Positions 10,960 through 22,540 of a stretch of DNA of 64,000 nucleotides are shown piece by piece. Source of the stretch: Sambucus nigra (taxonomy: Eukaryota; Streptophyta; Magnoliopsida; Dipsacales; Adoxaceae); contig OX422213.1 of assembly GCA_949130495.1 (NCBI GenBank), positions 534,558,467-534,622,466 on the forward strand. Reading direction: 5' to 3'. Numbering within the stretch: the first letter of the stretch is position 1; every line of letters begins with the position of its first letter. The notes under the pieces were generated by a model that was not told where the DNA came from, did no database searches, and worked only from the letters and a program-made list of their open reading frames with translations. The translations under genes were made by a program, and so were the position numbers.

Positions 10960-11423
10960 TGTTGGTGTCAAAAAATGGACTTGTTCCAATTTTAGAATCA
11001 CAGATAAAATATAGAATTGTAATGAAATAATTAAAAGAGTGACACAAGGTTTTGAAGTGGTTCGTCTATGTAAGAAAGGCTACGTCCACTATTATGGTAT
11101 TGATTTAAGAGATTACATAAAGCTAGGTATTCTTATAAATTAGAATATTCTAGGATCTGTTTAATCTTTCCTTCGCTGGAAGGGATACAATGTATTTATA
11201 GTGACCCGAAGATCAAGTTGGAATGTTGATGGTCGGTTATGTGAACCACATGCAACAAGACCCTTGGTATTATGACTCTTCCTTCGTATTGATGGTCTGC
11301 ATTCTTTATGTTGGTCAGCATACCCGCCGAGCTACTACTTTCTTATTATGATTTCAGTCATGTAAGAAGACAAATGCTCACTTCTAATTGGTCCACGTAG
11401 GTGGATAATTTTTTGTATCAACA
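10960..11423 (-). repeat. 5' LTR of Tat-1
   Basis: Plus-strand ends are TGTTGGTGTCAA and TTTTGTATCAACA, giving the inverted TGTTG...CAACA termini expected of an LTR. Length is 464 bp. It adjoins the primer site on its left. Only this copy is in the window. Confidence 0.85.
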
Positions 11424-11978
11424 GTTTTTTTTTGTGTATATTTTCAGTTTCGATTTTCTTATTTTTTTTCTCTTTATTGATTATTTTGAGGTTTTTAAAA
11501 TTTTATATGCAATGTATGTAAACTAACGCATAAACTAAATATATATTATACGTCGCACGCATAAATATTCAGTTGTTTAGGTGTACACTCAGATTCCTCG
11601 CATAAGAAATAAAAAGAGTTTGTTTCAAAGACAAAATAAAATAAATAAGCATGTGTTCTTAACTTGAAAACCCTATATCATTTCTAAAAATAAAAATACC
11701 ACTCACTTTTGATATTAACTTTTGTCATAAATGAATCCGACTAATGATAAATTTTTTTAAAATATAATATAAAATTTGTATTGTGGCAATATTAAATCGG
11801 TATTTTCGATTTTAATAATTTTGTTTGGTGTATAATAAAAAGTAGTAAACCAAAATAATAATATTCAAACCAAAATAAAACAGTATGGTAAAAAATCGTA
11901 CCATAACCACTTTTAGTTCTATCATTGAATCGGTAGATGAGGAGGGAGTCGATGGTTGTATGTGTTTGTCCTCCTCGT
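11424..11978. other. AT-rich unassigned sequence
   Basis: Between the Tat-1 LTR and the chromovirus 5' LTR. It contains poly-T runs and stop-dense AT-rich sequence, with no domain, repeat or RNA gene recognised. It may be the pre-insertion host DNA or an older decayed element. Confidence 0.4.
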
Positions 11979-12826
11979 TGTACTACCCCGTATTTTTTGT
12001 GCATTCATTAGTTATAAAATTTATTATATTTGTATGTTGTGACATGTGATGGCACTATTTATATTTTCATGTGTTATATAATTCATATGTGAAATTGGAC
12101 ATAATACATGGTAATGCATTAATTAAATATTTGAAAGTAACTATGTATTATAGACGACTATAAAATGGCCAGAGACTAGATGTTAAGGGGTTTCTTATTT
12201 GAATTATCCCTCAGTGTCGAGTCCCACCAATTGTGAAGTAGCTTATAATGTTTCCACACGCAATTAATTAATAATTTAATAATCGACTTATTTGACCCGT
12301 GCCGATTAATATATTGATTATTGAGATAATTGATTTATTAGATTTTATCATATTTCGAGTTGGCATTTAAGATGTTTAAAATGTACAGTTTTTTTACTTA
12401 AAGTAGTGGGTTTTAAGTTTATTGAGTTAGTATATCGCTTGGGTAGAGTTTTGGTTCAATTGGAGTGTTATTTAGGCTGACTGGGTTGAGGCTAATATAG
12501 GGCCTAAGGTTAATTTCGTGGGAAGCAACATTAGTAGGTAATTAGTCGTAACCTAAAACTCCTTAGAGGCTTCATGAGAAACCATAAGAGGCTAAGAGAA
12601 TGGTCACAATAAGAGAGAAAGAGATTTAGAGGATTGAAGATTTAAATTCAACCTATTGTCAACGGAAAGTTTACTTAGATTAAGAATTTAATTTGAGTTT
12701 ATATTATAGTAGTGATTACTCATTGGAATCTCAATTTCTATGTTTAAAAATATGATTTTAATAATCAAAACCTAGTTTTGAAATTAGTTTAATTACTACA
12801 TTAAACCTTAATCACGTGATAATGAC
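11979..12826 (+). repeat. Chromovirus 5' LTR, left part
   Basis: Matches 52402 to about 53250 along its length: GTGACATGTGATG, TATTTATATTTT, CATTAATTAAATATTTG, a tract around GTCCCAYC, and TAGTGGGTTTTAAG. The match is interrupted at 12827 and resumes at 45755. The duplicated target TAATGAC (12820-12826) reappears as TAATTAC at 45755-45761. Confidence 0.9.
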
Positions 12827-13222
12827 TATAGTTGCAATTATCCCACAATTAATGATCCCAATTAATTAATGCCAAACAAAACAAAACTAATCTCACAGCA
12901 CAAGTATTTACGTGGTTGGGCAATAGCCTACGTCTACGGGGTGTTTCACTTTTCTTATTATTCTTTTTTCTATAATAATAAAAATTCCATGCTCCATTTC
13001 CCTGGGATAAGGGTTACATTTATAAGGGAGGAAGAGATGGTATCGTGAAGGTCTCTCTTGTTTGTTTATGAAGTCGTCGCTTGATTATGCTCATGTTTCC
13101 TTGAGATCCATGCAGGTGGAAATCTTATTTATTATTATCTCGAGTTGTGATCCTCTACCCAATCATTTTTGGCTGGTATTTATCCGACCCGAGTTATTTA
13201 GGATGTTCAGATAATTCCCCCA
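12827..13222 (-). repeat. 3' LTR of Tat-2
   Basis: Plus-strand sequence TATAGTTGCAATTATC ... TTCAGATAATTCCCCCA. It pairs with 45383-45754, sharing CAAGTAWTTACGTGG, the AGGTGGAAAT phrase, ATTATCTCGAGTTG and the CTCTACCCAATCATT phrase. The bases after 13222 read on the minus strand as a purine-leaning GAGCTTCGGGAGTTTTTA, the position of the polypurine tract. Confidence 0.88.
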
Positions 13223-13487
13223 TAAAAACTCCCGAAGCTCTGTGGCTTGAATGGAGCGAAGAGGTCCAGAAGTGAATTGGTTGGCCAAGGTAGTTGGTCG
13301 CGAATTGAGATGGTGTCTTCCTACTCTTGGAAAGATTTTTTGTATGAAAGATCTGCTATATTTTTCCTGTCGATCCCTCGAAGGGCATGCTTGTAATTTT
13401 TCATTTTAGTTGGGGTTGCACTGGTAAAATTTCCTCATACAAACTAACGCGCCCCTGCCAGTTAATGACCTTGAGTTATATTTTTAA
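13223..13487. other. Tat-2 spacer between 3' LTR and antisense ORF
   Basis: No gene seen. It probably holds the promoter region of the plus-strand antisense ORF or the untranslated tail of the element. Confidence 0.4.
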
Positions 13488-16257
13488 ATGATGAGATGCC
13501 TCAAAATTTTAACCAAGTTATCAAAGCTTCCAACTGCCATTTTTCTCCATCACCTCAAATACACAAAGCACCGAAAGCTCCTACAAATTCCTTCACGTGT
13601 AAGTTTTCTTCTCTTTCGCATTATTAATTTTTCTTGCGACGGCCCTCTAAATTTCTTCATTTCTGTTGCTTTTTCCTTCCATTCTTAAAAAAATGGTTTA
13701 CATCGTGAATAAAATAACTTTAGGGGAATATAGGAACAAATACTCTATTTCCAATCAGGTGACTATTGAGTATGTTGGTATACCGGTCGATTGCTATACC
13801 GTCAAAGGCAATCACTGTATTCACATTATCTCGGTGGCTATAGGAGGTATAATGTTCCCTCCGATCAAATCTTCATAGAATAAACGAATTGCATATGACC
13901 AGAATAGGGATTGTAGAACTCAAATACTGCTATTCATGGTCAAAGACGACTGCTAACGTCTTTTATTTGAAGGAAAGATAAGTCGATAGGATTTTACTAG
14001 TCAATCTTCCTAATTCTGACAAGGGATACTGGAGTCTGGGATTTATTGCCATAAATTGGCAACATCTACCAAATCCTGAGGGTGATGAACTATATAAAGG
14101 GTTTTTATGCCCTACTAGGGGGAGGAAAATAGGTTCACAATACTTTTTTCTTCAAATTATGTTATTGTTGGCTGATAATTGGCTAAAACAAACACTAATA
14201 CATGCTTTTTTATTTATTTTGCACAACTGGAACAAAGAAGAAGGAGCCTTATCCTTTCAATAATGAAAATCTTATCAAATTTTGGAAGCTAAGGAGGCCT
14301 TTGGTTCCAGGTGGAGAGCAACTTAGGTCGGCATCCTTCCTTCTTGAGAATACCAACTCCACGTTCAACTTTACAGTTAGGCTTATGGATTCCATCCCTC
14401 AGATACTAGTTCCTTTGAAACGTAAGGAATCTTCTAGAGCCTCCACCTCGTCCTCCTTTGATATTGGGAACGTAAATACCATACATATTACTAAAGAGGA
14501 CGACGTGTCTCCAAGAAAGATAAATCTTACTCTCGTGGACGATTTCGACCTCCCTACCTCCTCAAAGGCAAATGTCACCAAAAGGAGGGAGGTCAGAAGT
14601 CCCTATGAGCTCGCTAGTCTTGTAAATTCTCCTAAAAGGAAAATGCAAAGAAGGATAAAATTGTTCCTTCTTCTTCTTTTGATGTTCCCACCAAGAGGGT
14701 GGATGCCTCTAATATGGGTAAGGGTCACCAAATCATGTCGGTGGTTAAGAACCCATCTTTGGAACCTGGTCTATTAAGGGGGATCGTGTTGGCGCTGGAT
14801 TGATAACAGGTCAACAGGGTGACCTTATATCAGCTTTCTTCTCACGTTGTACAGGCGTTATCTATAGTAAGTTTAACACACGTTAATTCGATTTTTTTTT
14901 TTCATTTTGGTCATTGAGTTGACTTGTGGTTTTATCTTTGCAGTTTGTGGCAGAGTTTGTTTCCATGAGTGAAAGGGGCGCCAATTAAGTCAAGACCAAT
15001 AATAAACTGATAAAGGCATTGATAAGTCTAAAAATTCTTTGGCCTTCACCAAAAAAGCATATAAGGACGAGAATAAGTCCACCAACTTGGAGGTTGGTAA
15101 GTTGAGGATAAGGCATGACGAGTTAAGGACAGAGCATGATGAAAAAGGCTAACAACAACCATCCTCGTGTTTTGATAGTGCCTAAACATGAAGCCTTTGA
15201 TCATGGGTACGTGAAGACCTTCACTTAGGTAAAAAAATAATTAGATTTCATTTGAACGTCGAATTTGAAAAAAGTCTAGAATGCGGCCATAGTCAAGACT
15301 AAGGTCCTTTTAGAATTCGAATTATTTGGGGAAAATAACCCAGGTTCTCCACCAAGGGAGGAAGAAGGAGACAAAGCCTCAGGCAGTGGTCCGACAGAGG
15401 TTGTGGTCTAACAAGAGGTGGCGAATGTCGATAAAGGCAAAACCCCAAAACCCCATGAGAAGGTGAAGGAAAAAGAAGGTCAAAGCTAGTTAGGATTGGC
15501 TTAGCTCCCAAAAATCAGTGTATTCTTGCATTTTTGAGTGTATGTAATGGATTGCCTCGCTTATTTGATTTAATGAAAAACCTATGTTGTTTGAAATCGT
15601 CTTTCTTAATGCCTGGATGATTTTCTTTTGTTCTTATGGCTTGGAAATAGGACTGTAGGGGTACCACCATTTTCAGAGACCGATGAGATGAATCCAGTAT
15701 TTGGCTGGGATGCCAGTAGTCAAGCTCATGGAGCCTTTCTCTTTGTTTGTCAAGATCTTTGAAAAATAATGAGTGCTTTTAATGAAAAATCTCATTCATC
15801 GACCAAAATTAAGAGTGATGCTAGGGATGTCAACGACGTTGCAGAACGAAAATATTGCTTTAAGGGAGAGGCTCAAAAAATCTAAAGAGAGATAGTTCGA
15901 TCGAACTGGGCCTTGGTCATGGCATAATAAAGTTAAAATATTTATTTCGAAAAGGTCCTCGCGCAGTCTGGGTCGCTGGTGATGATGATGTATGGGTGGA
16001 TGCCCCCTTAAGATAGATAAGGCCAAACAAGTGTCATATAAGCATGGTTAGCTAAATGCCCTAGCTATTATGAAGGTCCCTAAAGATTTCGAGCTCTGGT
16101 ATTGTTACCAAGTAGAGTGACCTGCATATAATCATCCTCTATTTAGAAGTGATGAAAGTTGGATCCCTCTTAACGTTGTTCCTCTTCAGCTGGTGAAAGA
16201 TTACTTATCGACACATGATAGTGACAATGAGAGTAGTCCAAATCCTGATGATAAATG
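13488..16257 (+). pseudogene. Antisense ORF of Tat-2 (Transposase_28 / 'putative gypsy type transposon' like)
   Basis: Opposite in sense to pol. Open pieces: 13693-13878 (MVYIVNKITLGEYRNKYSI ... IISVAIGGIMFPPIKSS), a degenerate middle with SLGFIAINWQHLPNPEGDE and LFSRSCTG-type text in shifting frames, and 14202-14777 rich in Ser/Lys (FDIGNVNTIHITKEDDVSP). A charged helical run at about 15050-15150 includes LEVGKLRIRHDELRTEHDE, and the tail at 16030-16257 has ELWYCYQVE and SWIPLNVVPLQLVKDYL. The layout (N-terminal GxxFPxxxF-like block, Ser/Lys linker, coiled coil, C-terminal LWY/WIP block) is the one seen in antisense ORFs of Tat elements. Molecular role unknown. Stops and indels throughout. 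Confidence 0.55.
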
Positions 16258-16867
16258 AAGAGTTGCAGTCATCGAGATGATAACTCGTCGGGGATAAATG
16301 TTTTGTGTTTGGAATGTATATTTTAATTCTGTTGATGTATAAGCTTTTTTGAAATGATTAATTTGTGTAATTCTTGGTTAATTCTATTTTTGCACTTTCC
16401 TCTCTTATGTCGATCATGTTTTTATTGTGTATCTTACCTTTTAGATTGTCGCGGCACAAACCTTTCTCCTAAGCCAAAATCTGGTAAAAATAGTTGTAAG
16501 TCCGTCCACCCATTCAGGATTTTTAGCCAACCAAATTCAGGACGCTTAGTGCCTAGGGATCCCCCTAGGTCATTTGCTTACTTGGGAAATTCTTGATGTT
16601 TTCTCATTTTTATGATGAAAACATGTAACCTTGAATTTTTAATTAAGTGTAATCATACTAAGGCCTTTATATCGATGACCAAATATTGACCGAATATAAT
16701 AATAATTTATAAATAAAAAGAATTGGTATGTTATTTGGATCAATGGTGGAATAATAATGAAGTTAATTATATTAATTGAACTTAAAGTTTTATAAGAAAT
16801 ACAACCAATAAAGCTCTAATTTGAGGGAATGAACTTGCGAGAAATAAAATAGAAATAAACTTGCTAA
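16258..16867. other. Tat-2 spacer between antisense ORF and integrase
   Basis: Sequence between the two convergent reading directions: AT-rich, no domain. A short open run at 16354-16596 has no recognisable similarity and probably is chance. Confidence 0.45.
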
Positions 16868-17800
16868 AAATAAAATTTCCTAAGATAGGTCGCACTCCAG
16901 GCCGTTGGGATCTCCATTCCCTCAATCGTTTCCAAATGATAAGCTCCCTGGAGATCGTCTCTAATAATCTTAAACGGTACTTTGTAGTTATGACCTAATT
17001 TTCCATTTGATGGATTCCTCGCACTGTCGATCACTTTTCAAAGGACGTAATATCTGATCTGGAACCTTCTTGGGTTGACGCCTTTGTTGAATTTCTTTGC
17101 CAACTGCTATTGGTAGGAAGATAACTTTATTAAGACTTGTTCCCTTAGTTCATCAGCTAGGTCAAACTCGATCCTTATGATTTCTCCATTCAAGTCATGG
17201 TCGAAAACTATGGTCTTCATAGTTGGCAATCCTATTTCTAGAGGGATAATAACTTCCATTCCATAGGCTAAAGCGAAAGGTGTTTCCCTAGTCGATCTTC
17301 TGGGCATAGTAAGGTATGACCAAAGGATATGGGGAAGTTCATCTACCCAAGAACCTTTTGCCTTCTCCAATCTCTTCTCCATGTTGTCAATCATTGTCTT
17401 ATTAGAAGCCTCAATCTACCCATTGCTTTAGGGGTAAGCCATCGAGATGAAGTGGTGCTTGATGTTATGATTATCGCTGAAGTTTTAAAACAATCCACTT
17501 TTGAATTGCATTTTATTGTCTATGATAATCGTTCTTAGCACTCCAAAATATGTCACGATATTTCTCCAGATAAATATGATCATATCAGTATATCTAATGT
17601 TCGCCAATAGTTTAACTTTAATCCACTTTATGAAATAGTTTGTGCTGACTAGGAGATACTTATGGGTAGTGGGACCACAAAGTTCGAACCCCACTGAGCG
17701 AAGGACTATGGGACAGTTAATGACTTTAAGTCATTATACGACTAGTGGAGCATGGGCGAGAACTTTTAATAGTTTTTGCATATATTTACGTAAGAGACTG
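16868..17800 (-). pseudogene. Tat-2 integrase
   Basis: The minus strand of 17485-17694 reads THKYLLVSTNYFIKWIKVK (core start with KYLLVxxDYFTKW-type block) and RTIIIDNKMQFKS (second Asp block). Segment 17107-17394 reads RLEKAKGSWVDELPHILWSY, TPFALAYGMEVIIPLEIGLP and ELREQVLIKLSSYQ, the usual C-terminal core and extension of Tat integrases. The tail ends about 16868 with GAYHLETIEGMEIPTAW. Stops split it into at least four pieces. Confidence 0.88.
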
Positions 17801-18022
17801 CATCTTTCTACATATATTACCACTAATAACCTTTGATGGTCGCCTTCCCCTGCGTGGCTTCCATAAATACCATCATGATTCTAGTATAAGACCAGGTAGA
17901 TGTCATTTAGGTGCACTCATTAAAGGTAGGGTCCAGTGAAAGACCTCCTATAGAGTTTATCAAATGGACAGCTTTTCTCTTGATTTAATGGGATTATTTC
18001 TTGTCATCCGGTAGGACGTCTT

Positions 18023-18697
18023 CTAACAAATAAGTTTTGATCGGATCCATCCAACTAAGAGCTTTTTGAATGACAAGGACTTGTTTGGCGACCATAGGTT
18101 TGTAATACTCGTCCAAGTGAGGAATTCCACTTCGATGACTATTTTAAGACTGGAGTCTATTACCAACCCCAGAGCGGCTAAAACGTTGGTGTGACTATTG
18201 TTCCCCCGGGAGAATTGCTGAATATGGACTCTTTTGAACTTAGTGATTAAGTTATGGGCGACTTGCAGATATGCTAACATTTTCTCATCTTTGGCATTGT
18301 AATCTCCTGACACTTAGTTGGATACTAGCTTTGAGTCATAATAGATGCTACGGTGGATCGCGCACAAAGAGAATGCTTTGTGTAACCCAACAATGGGGGA
18401 ATTATATTCAACTTCATTATTGGATGATTCAAATCCAACTTTGATCCCCTTTTTTATCATTGTATTCTCAAGAGAAATTAGTACAACTCCCACTCCTGCC
18501 TATCTTAAATTAGAGGCACCATATACATATAGAGTCCACTTTTTGAATTGGTCAAACTCTTGGCTAATTGACTGGTCGGTGAAGTCCTTTTTATCGAGCC
18601 ATTTTGCCCCCTTAAACTTAGTAATGAAGTTTGCTAACGCTTGGCCTTTTATCTCGATTCTTGGTTGATAGTGGATATTGAACCTTCTAAGTTTCAC
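18023..18697 (-). pseudogene. Tat-2 RNase H
   Basis: Segment 18500-18697 has RFNIHYQPRIEIKGQALANF and WTLYVYGASNLR, where the catalytic DGAS block has Asp replaced by Tyr. The next piece reads ESSNNEVEYNSPIVGLHKAF and YYDSKLVSN. Segment 18023-18313 continues with KMLAYLQVAHNLITKFKRV and RGNNSHTNVLAALG, the ENxxADxLA region degraded. Catalytically dead. Confidence 0.85.
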
Positions 18698-19366
18698 TAT
18701 TGGCCTAGATAGATCAGCTTTTTAAGTACTGTTTTGAGTGGGAAATAGGTGGTTACTATGAGTTAATGAGCTTCAAAGTAATGCTTGAATTTTTGTGAAG
18801 CGGTGACCAAAAAGTATGCCAACTTCTCAAGTGGAAGGTAGGGTTGCTAGGTGTCAAGTAGTGTTTTACTGATATAATAAATAAAAGTTTAGCGCCCCTC
18901 TTTCTCTCACATAAAGGCTGAGTTAATTGCGTGATTGGATACCTTGAGATACAGGTAAACTGGATCCCCCAAATTTGGGATTAAAAATATAGGAGGTCTT
19001 CTTAAATAGATTTGATTTCCTCAAGGGCCTTAGAGCATTCCTCGCTCTAGGTTAGGGCCTTCTCCTTTTTCAATAGCTGAAAAAATGGTCGGCATCTCTC
19101 GAACAATTTGGAGATTAATCTATTGAGAGCTGTTAGCATTCTCGTTAACTTTTTAATATCACGGAGCGCCTTTAGAGGCTGAACATTATGAATCACCATG
19201 ATCTGATCGGGGTTGGCCTCAATCCTTCTTTGTTGACCAAGTACCCACTAAACTTTTCAGTTTGATTCTAAAGAAGCATTTGGTATTTTGATTTCATCCT
19301 GTAGTATTTGAGGATATCAAAAATCTTTGCCAAATCCTGCAGGTGGCTGGCTTTACTCTTACTTTT
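18698..19366 (-). pseudogene. Tat-2 reverse transcriptase, C-terminal part
   Basis: The minus strand gives GYLVNKEGLRPTP (the FLG-xx-V-x-xxGI-type block), DADHFFSYEKG and LYLKVSNHAINSAFM, the thumb and connection of Ty3 RT. Its right edge is the solo LTR at 19367; the catalytic half lies at 22184-22540 on the other side. Confidence 0.8.
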
Positions 19367-22183
19367 TGTAACACCCCGTATTTTTGGTACATTTAATTTA
19401 ATTAATTCGGAGATTTTAAATTACTTAGTGTGTTGTAATTTAATGAATTAATTAGAACATAAATATATATAAATATTAATCTGGGATTGAATGGTTAATA
19501 TTTAGGGAAAACTTATTTACTAAGCGAATAGTAATAATGTAATTATGTCGTCTAGAGTATTAATGACGAGGTATGTACTTATCGCATCCGAAAGTCGGTA
19601 TAGACTGTATTAGGTGGGGGATAAGTATTTTTAGAAATTAACTCGGATGCAAATTCTGAGGGTACAGTTGAGTCCGGATGGGCCGAGATAGTCGGAAAAG
19701 TGTACCCGGGGGTAGTAAACAGGTCACGGGACGTTTTTAGACATAGCCGGGCCCACTCGGGGACATTTGGGTCACTTGGGCTTGGCCCATTAGTCAAAAA
19801 ACGGGATTAAGTTAATTAATCTAATAAAAAGAAATAAGGGGGTGGCTGAACTTAATTAGAGAAAGCAAATTAAGGGTTAGGAAACCCTAACAGCAGCCAA
19901 AGCCAAATTGGGGATCAAAGAGAAGCCATCAAAGGTCATCTTCAACCTTGGGATTTAGCTCCAATTCAGACTCTACGAACCTTGAGGCAAGTGGATAACT
20001 TGCAATAGCATTAAATCTGTTTTCGATTCATATTCATGTGTAGTGATTATGTAGAAATCCGTTTTTGGGTGTTAATGGAATGAATATGGGATTTTGAAAA
20101 CTACAATTCTGATTTACGAAACTTGGGTGATGATTCTTGTAAAATATGATAATGGTGAGTTATTGCATATCTGATAAAATGTTATCTGCATATTTGGAAA
20201 CGAATCTGATGATGAAATTTGGGGTATAAATGGACCTAGGGTTTATGATGAAACTTTCCCCAAATCTAGAAACTGGAGTAAATGGACGAATTATTTATGT
20301 TGAGGAATATTTTGGAGATCCCTAATGAGTTTCCTAATATGTACAAATGCTAAAAGAGACTTAGTTTCAGTGTAGAAGGAAATTAGGGTTTGCAGATTTT
20401 CGCCCATGGCTGTCCGTCTTCGCGAAGAAGACGAGTACCTGTTCGATCGATCGATCGACGCCATGAAGTCGATCGATCGACGGTCGGCAGACACGGACAG
20501 TTCGCCCAGTTTATTTATATAGGATGAGATTTATATAAAAAGTTGTTATGCAATGAATTATTGTTGAGAAATTAATGCATGGGGTATACCAAATTAAATG
20601 TGAGTGAATTAATTAGGAGATGGGAAGGGAAATTTGGATGACACGTCAAAATTGGTTGAGTGACATCGAGGTAAATTATATTACGTAGTAATGGACTAAG
20701 AAATTTAGGGTCGGGATTTAGACTCGGGTGAGGTTAATTCGGGCTATGAGATTTAGTCCAATTAAATGGTGAGGGCAACATTAAATGTAACTGAATTTAT
20801 TAATGTGCTATTATTAATAATTCGAGTTGGGTAATAACCTCATAATAAAAATGGAATAGGCTTGTGTCACGGGTTAGTACACGGTGTAGCTGGAGCATTT
20901 TTATGTATGTATATGTATATACGGTGTGTGATAGTATATATTTATAGTGTATGCCTTAATATCAGTGGTTAGATATTATTATACTCTAGTGCTATAGGGG
21001 GAGGTTACGCGCAGTGGATGAATCCCCTAGCTTGAGGAGTAGGGCGAGTAGATTCCCAGGTCATAACGTCCGTTGCAGGGGGTGAGGGGCATCTCACTTT
21101 CCGGGAAGGAATATGACCGCCTCCAATCGTATACTAAACCAAGTTAGTGAGCGATTCTAACTTGGATAACTAGGATATGTGAATATACCTAGTGTACTAG
21201 CACTTTAGAGAAATTATATCCGGGGAGTACTTTTACTCGGGTGGATATTAGTGGTTTATGTATTCCACTATGTGTGTGAATGCTGCAATAAATTCTAAGT
21301 ATATAATTAGGTGATTATTATATACGGGCTAAATAAATACAAGCATGTGTTGTTGTATATGTATAACGAGTGGAGTAGTTATATGAATTAAAAAGGGAAA
21401 TGATTTAACTAAGTTGATGTTACTAATGACTTAAAAATCATAATCACATTTTTACTCAGGTTAGAGTAGGGGAGGAGTATAAGGAGACTTTAATAATTAT
21501 CTAGTCATGAGATAGATAACTAGGTGATAATTAAAGCGTTAGTGGTGCACATTAGAGGAGGGGCAAGGAAGTTCTCAAGAGAGTGCGACACTAACTAAAA
21601 TATGAAGAGCATGCATATTTATTATTACTGCAAGTTAATCATTTGCTAAATGTTTTCAAATGTTTTGGGTACTAACCCTTGCTATAAAAAATTTTTAAAA
21701 ACCTTTTAGGTGTCCAGCCACAGGGACGCCAGACTTGACTTAATTCCAGGAACTCCGTTGCTGCAGCATATGTGGATGTTGCGGGACCTTTGATAGACGC
21801 CTCTTCCTTTCATTCATAATGTAGAGACTCATTATTATTTATTCGAGCATGTCGCTCACTTTCCATTTATTTGTTTCTTAGATTGTTGGGATTCTATTCT
21901 TGTCTTTATGGGATTTATTATTTGGACCGATGGTTTATTCGGTTAATTATTTTTACTTGTGGAATGATTAGTTCAATTATCTGTGATGGTTATATTGCTT
22001 TATTTTCCGCATGGGTTTTAGTTTAATTAATGAAAGATAAAAATTGACACCAGTCTATTTTTCTCACTTAGGTGGTTAGTAATTTAATAAAACGACAGTG
22101 ATGCTAAGAATGGACCAAATGAGAAACCTGTTCTAACTTGATTTAGGACTGATCACCCGGGATTAATTAGGCGGGGTGTCACA
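19367..22183 (+). repeat. Solo LTR of a Tekay-type chromovirus inside Tat-2 RT
   Basis: Starts TGTAACACCCCGTATTTTTGG and ends AGGCGGGGTGTCACA, the terminal signature of plant Tekay/Del LTRs. The 5-bp target duplication CTTTT occurs at 19362-19366 and 22184-22188. Length 2817 bp. No gag or pol sequence is inside, so it is a solo LTR. Its start resembles the chromovirus LTR at 11979 but the bodies differ, so it is a separate family. Confidence 0.95.
20405..20500. promoter_or_regulatory. U3 palindromic-word cluster (TCGATCGATCGA type)
   Basis: Two blocks of repeated CGATCGAT (about 20442-20459 and 20468-20482) flank ACGCCATGAAG. The group is enclosed by CTGTCCG/CGGACAG-type arms and an upstream CTTCGCGAAGAAG inverted word. 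TTTATTTATATAGG (about 20510-20523), a good TATA box, lies 30-40 bp downstream. Position and CpG-rich palindromic nature parallel the clusters of the copia LTRs. Confidence 0.65.
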
Positions 22184-22540
22184 CTTTTGACAAGCATGTT
22201 GTATATGTATAACTCTATAGTGTCTCATAATTGTTCCTAGAACATTTTTTTGACAAACCAATGATATGTAACTCCATCATTCTTGAGACCAAATGACATA
22301 ACCTTATAACAGTATAGGTTATGGTGATGAACGAGGTCTTATCTTTATCGAGGCCGAACAAGAGGATATGTTGGTACCCTAAGAATGCGTCTAGAAAACT
22401 CATTCGTTCATGGTTGGCTATGGCATTGGCCAATTGGTGGATCTTTAGCACATGAAAGTTGTCTTTAGGACAAGTTTTATTAAGGTCGGTGAAGTCTATG
22501 CACACTCTCCACTTCCTATTATTTTTCCTTACTACTACTA
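22184..22540 (-). pseudogene. Tat-2 reverse transcriptase, N-terminal catalytic part
   Basis: The minus strand of 22215-22505 reads MCIDFTDLNKTCPKDNFHV, MSFLDAFLGYQHILL (first catalytic Asp) and DKDKTSFIT, followed by the region leading to the YVDD box. The remainder of RT is beyond the solo LTR, at 18698-19366. The YVDD box itself is lost or destroyed at the insertion border. Confidence 0.85.

Larger units (their letters stand above)
1..11423 (-). mobile_element. Tat/Retand-like Ty3/gypsy retrotransposon Tat-1 (left end outside window)
   Basis: The minus strand reads, from right to left: LTR (10960-11423), primer site, gag, protease, reverse transcriptase, RNase H, integrase. A plus-strand ORF remnant then lies between integrase and the missing 3' LTR. 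Gag-pol order with integrase last is Ty3/gypsy; an extra antisense ORF downstream of pol is known from the Tat lineage. All domains contain stops and frameshifts, so it is dead. Two copia-derived insertions interrupt it: about 714-2945 in the antisense ORF and 8550-9693 in gag. The 3' LTR must lie to the left of base 1. The Tat assignment rests on architecture and gag/RNase H wording, not on a phylogeny. Confidence 0.85.
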
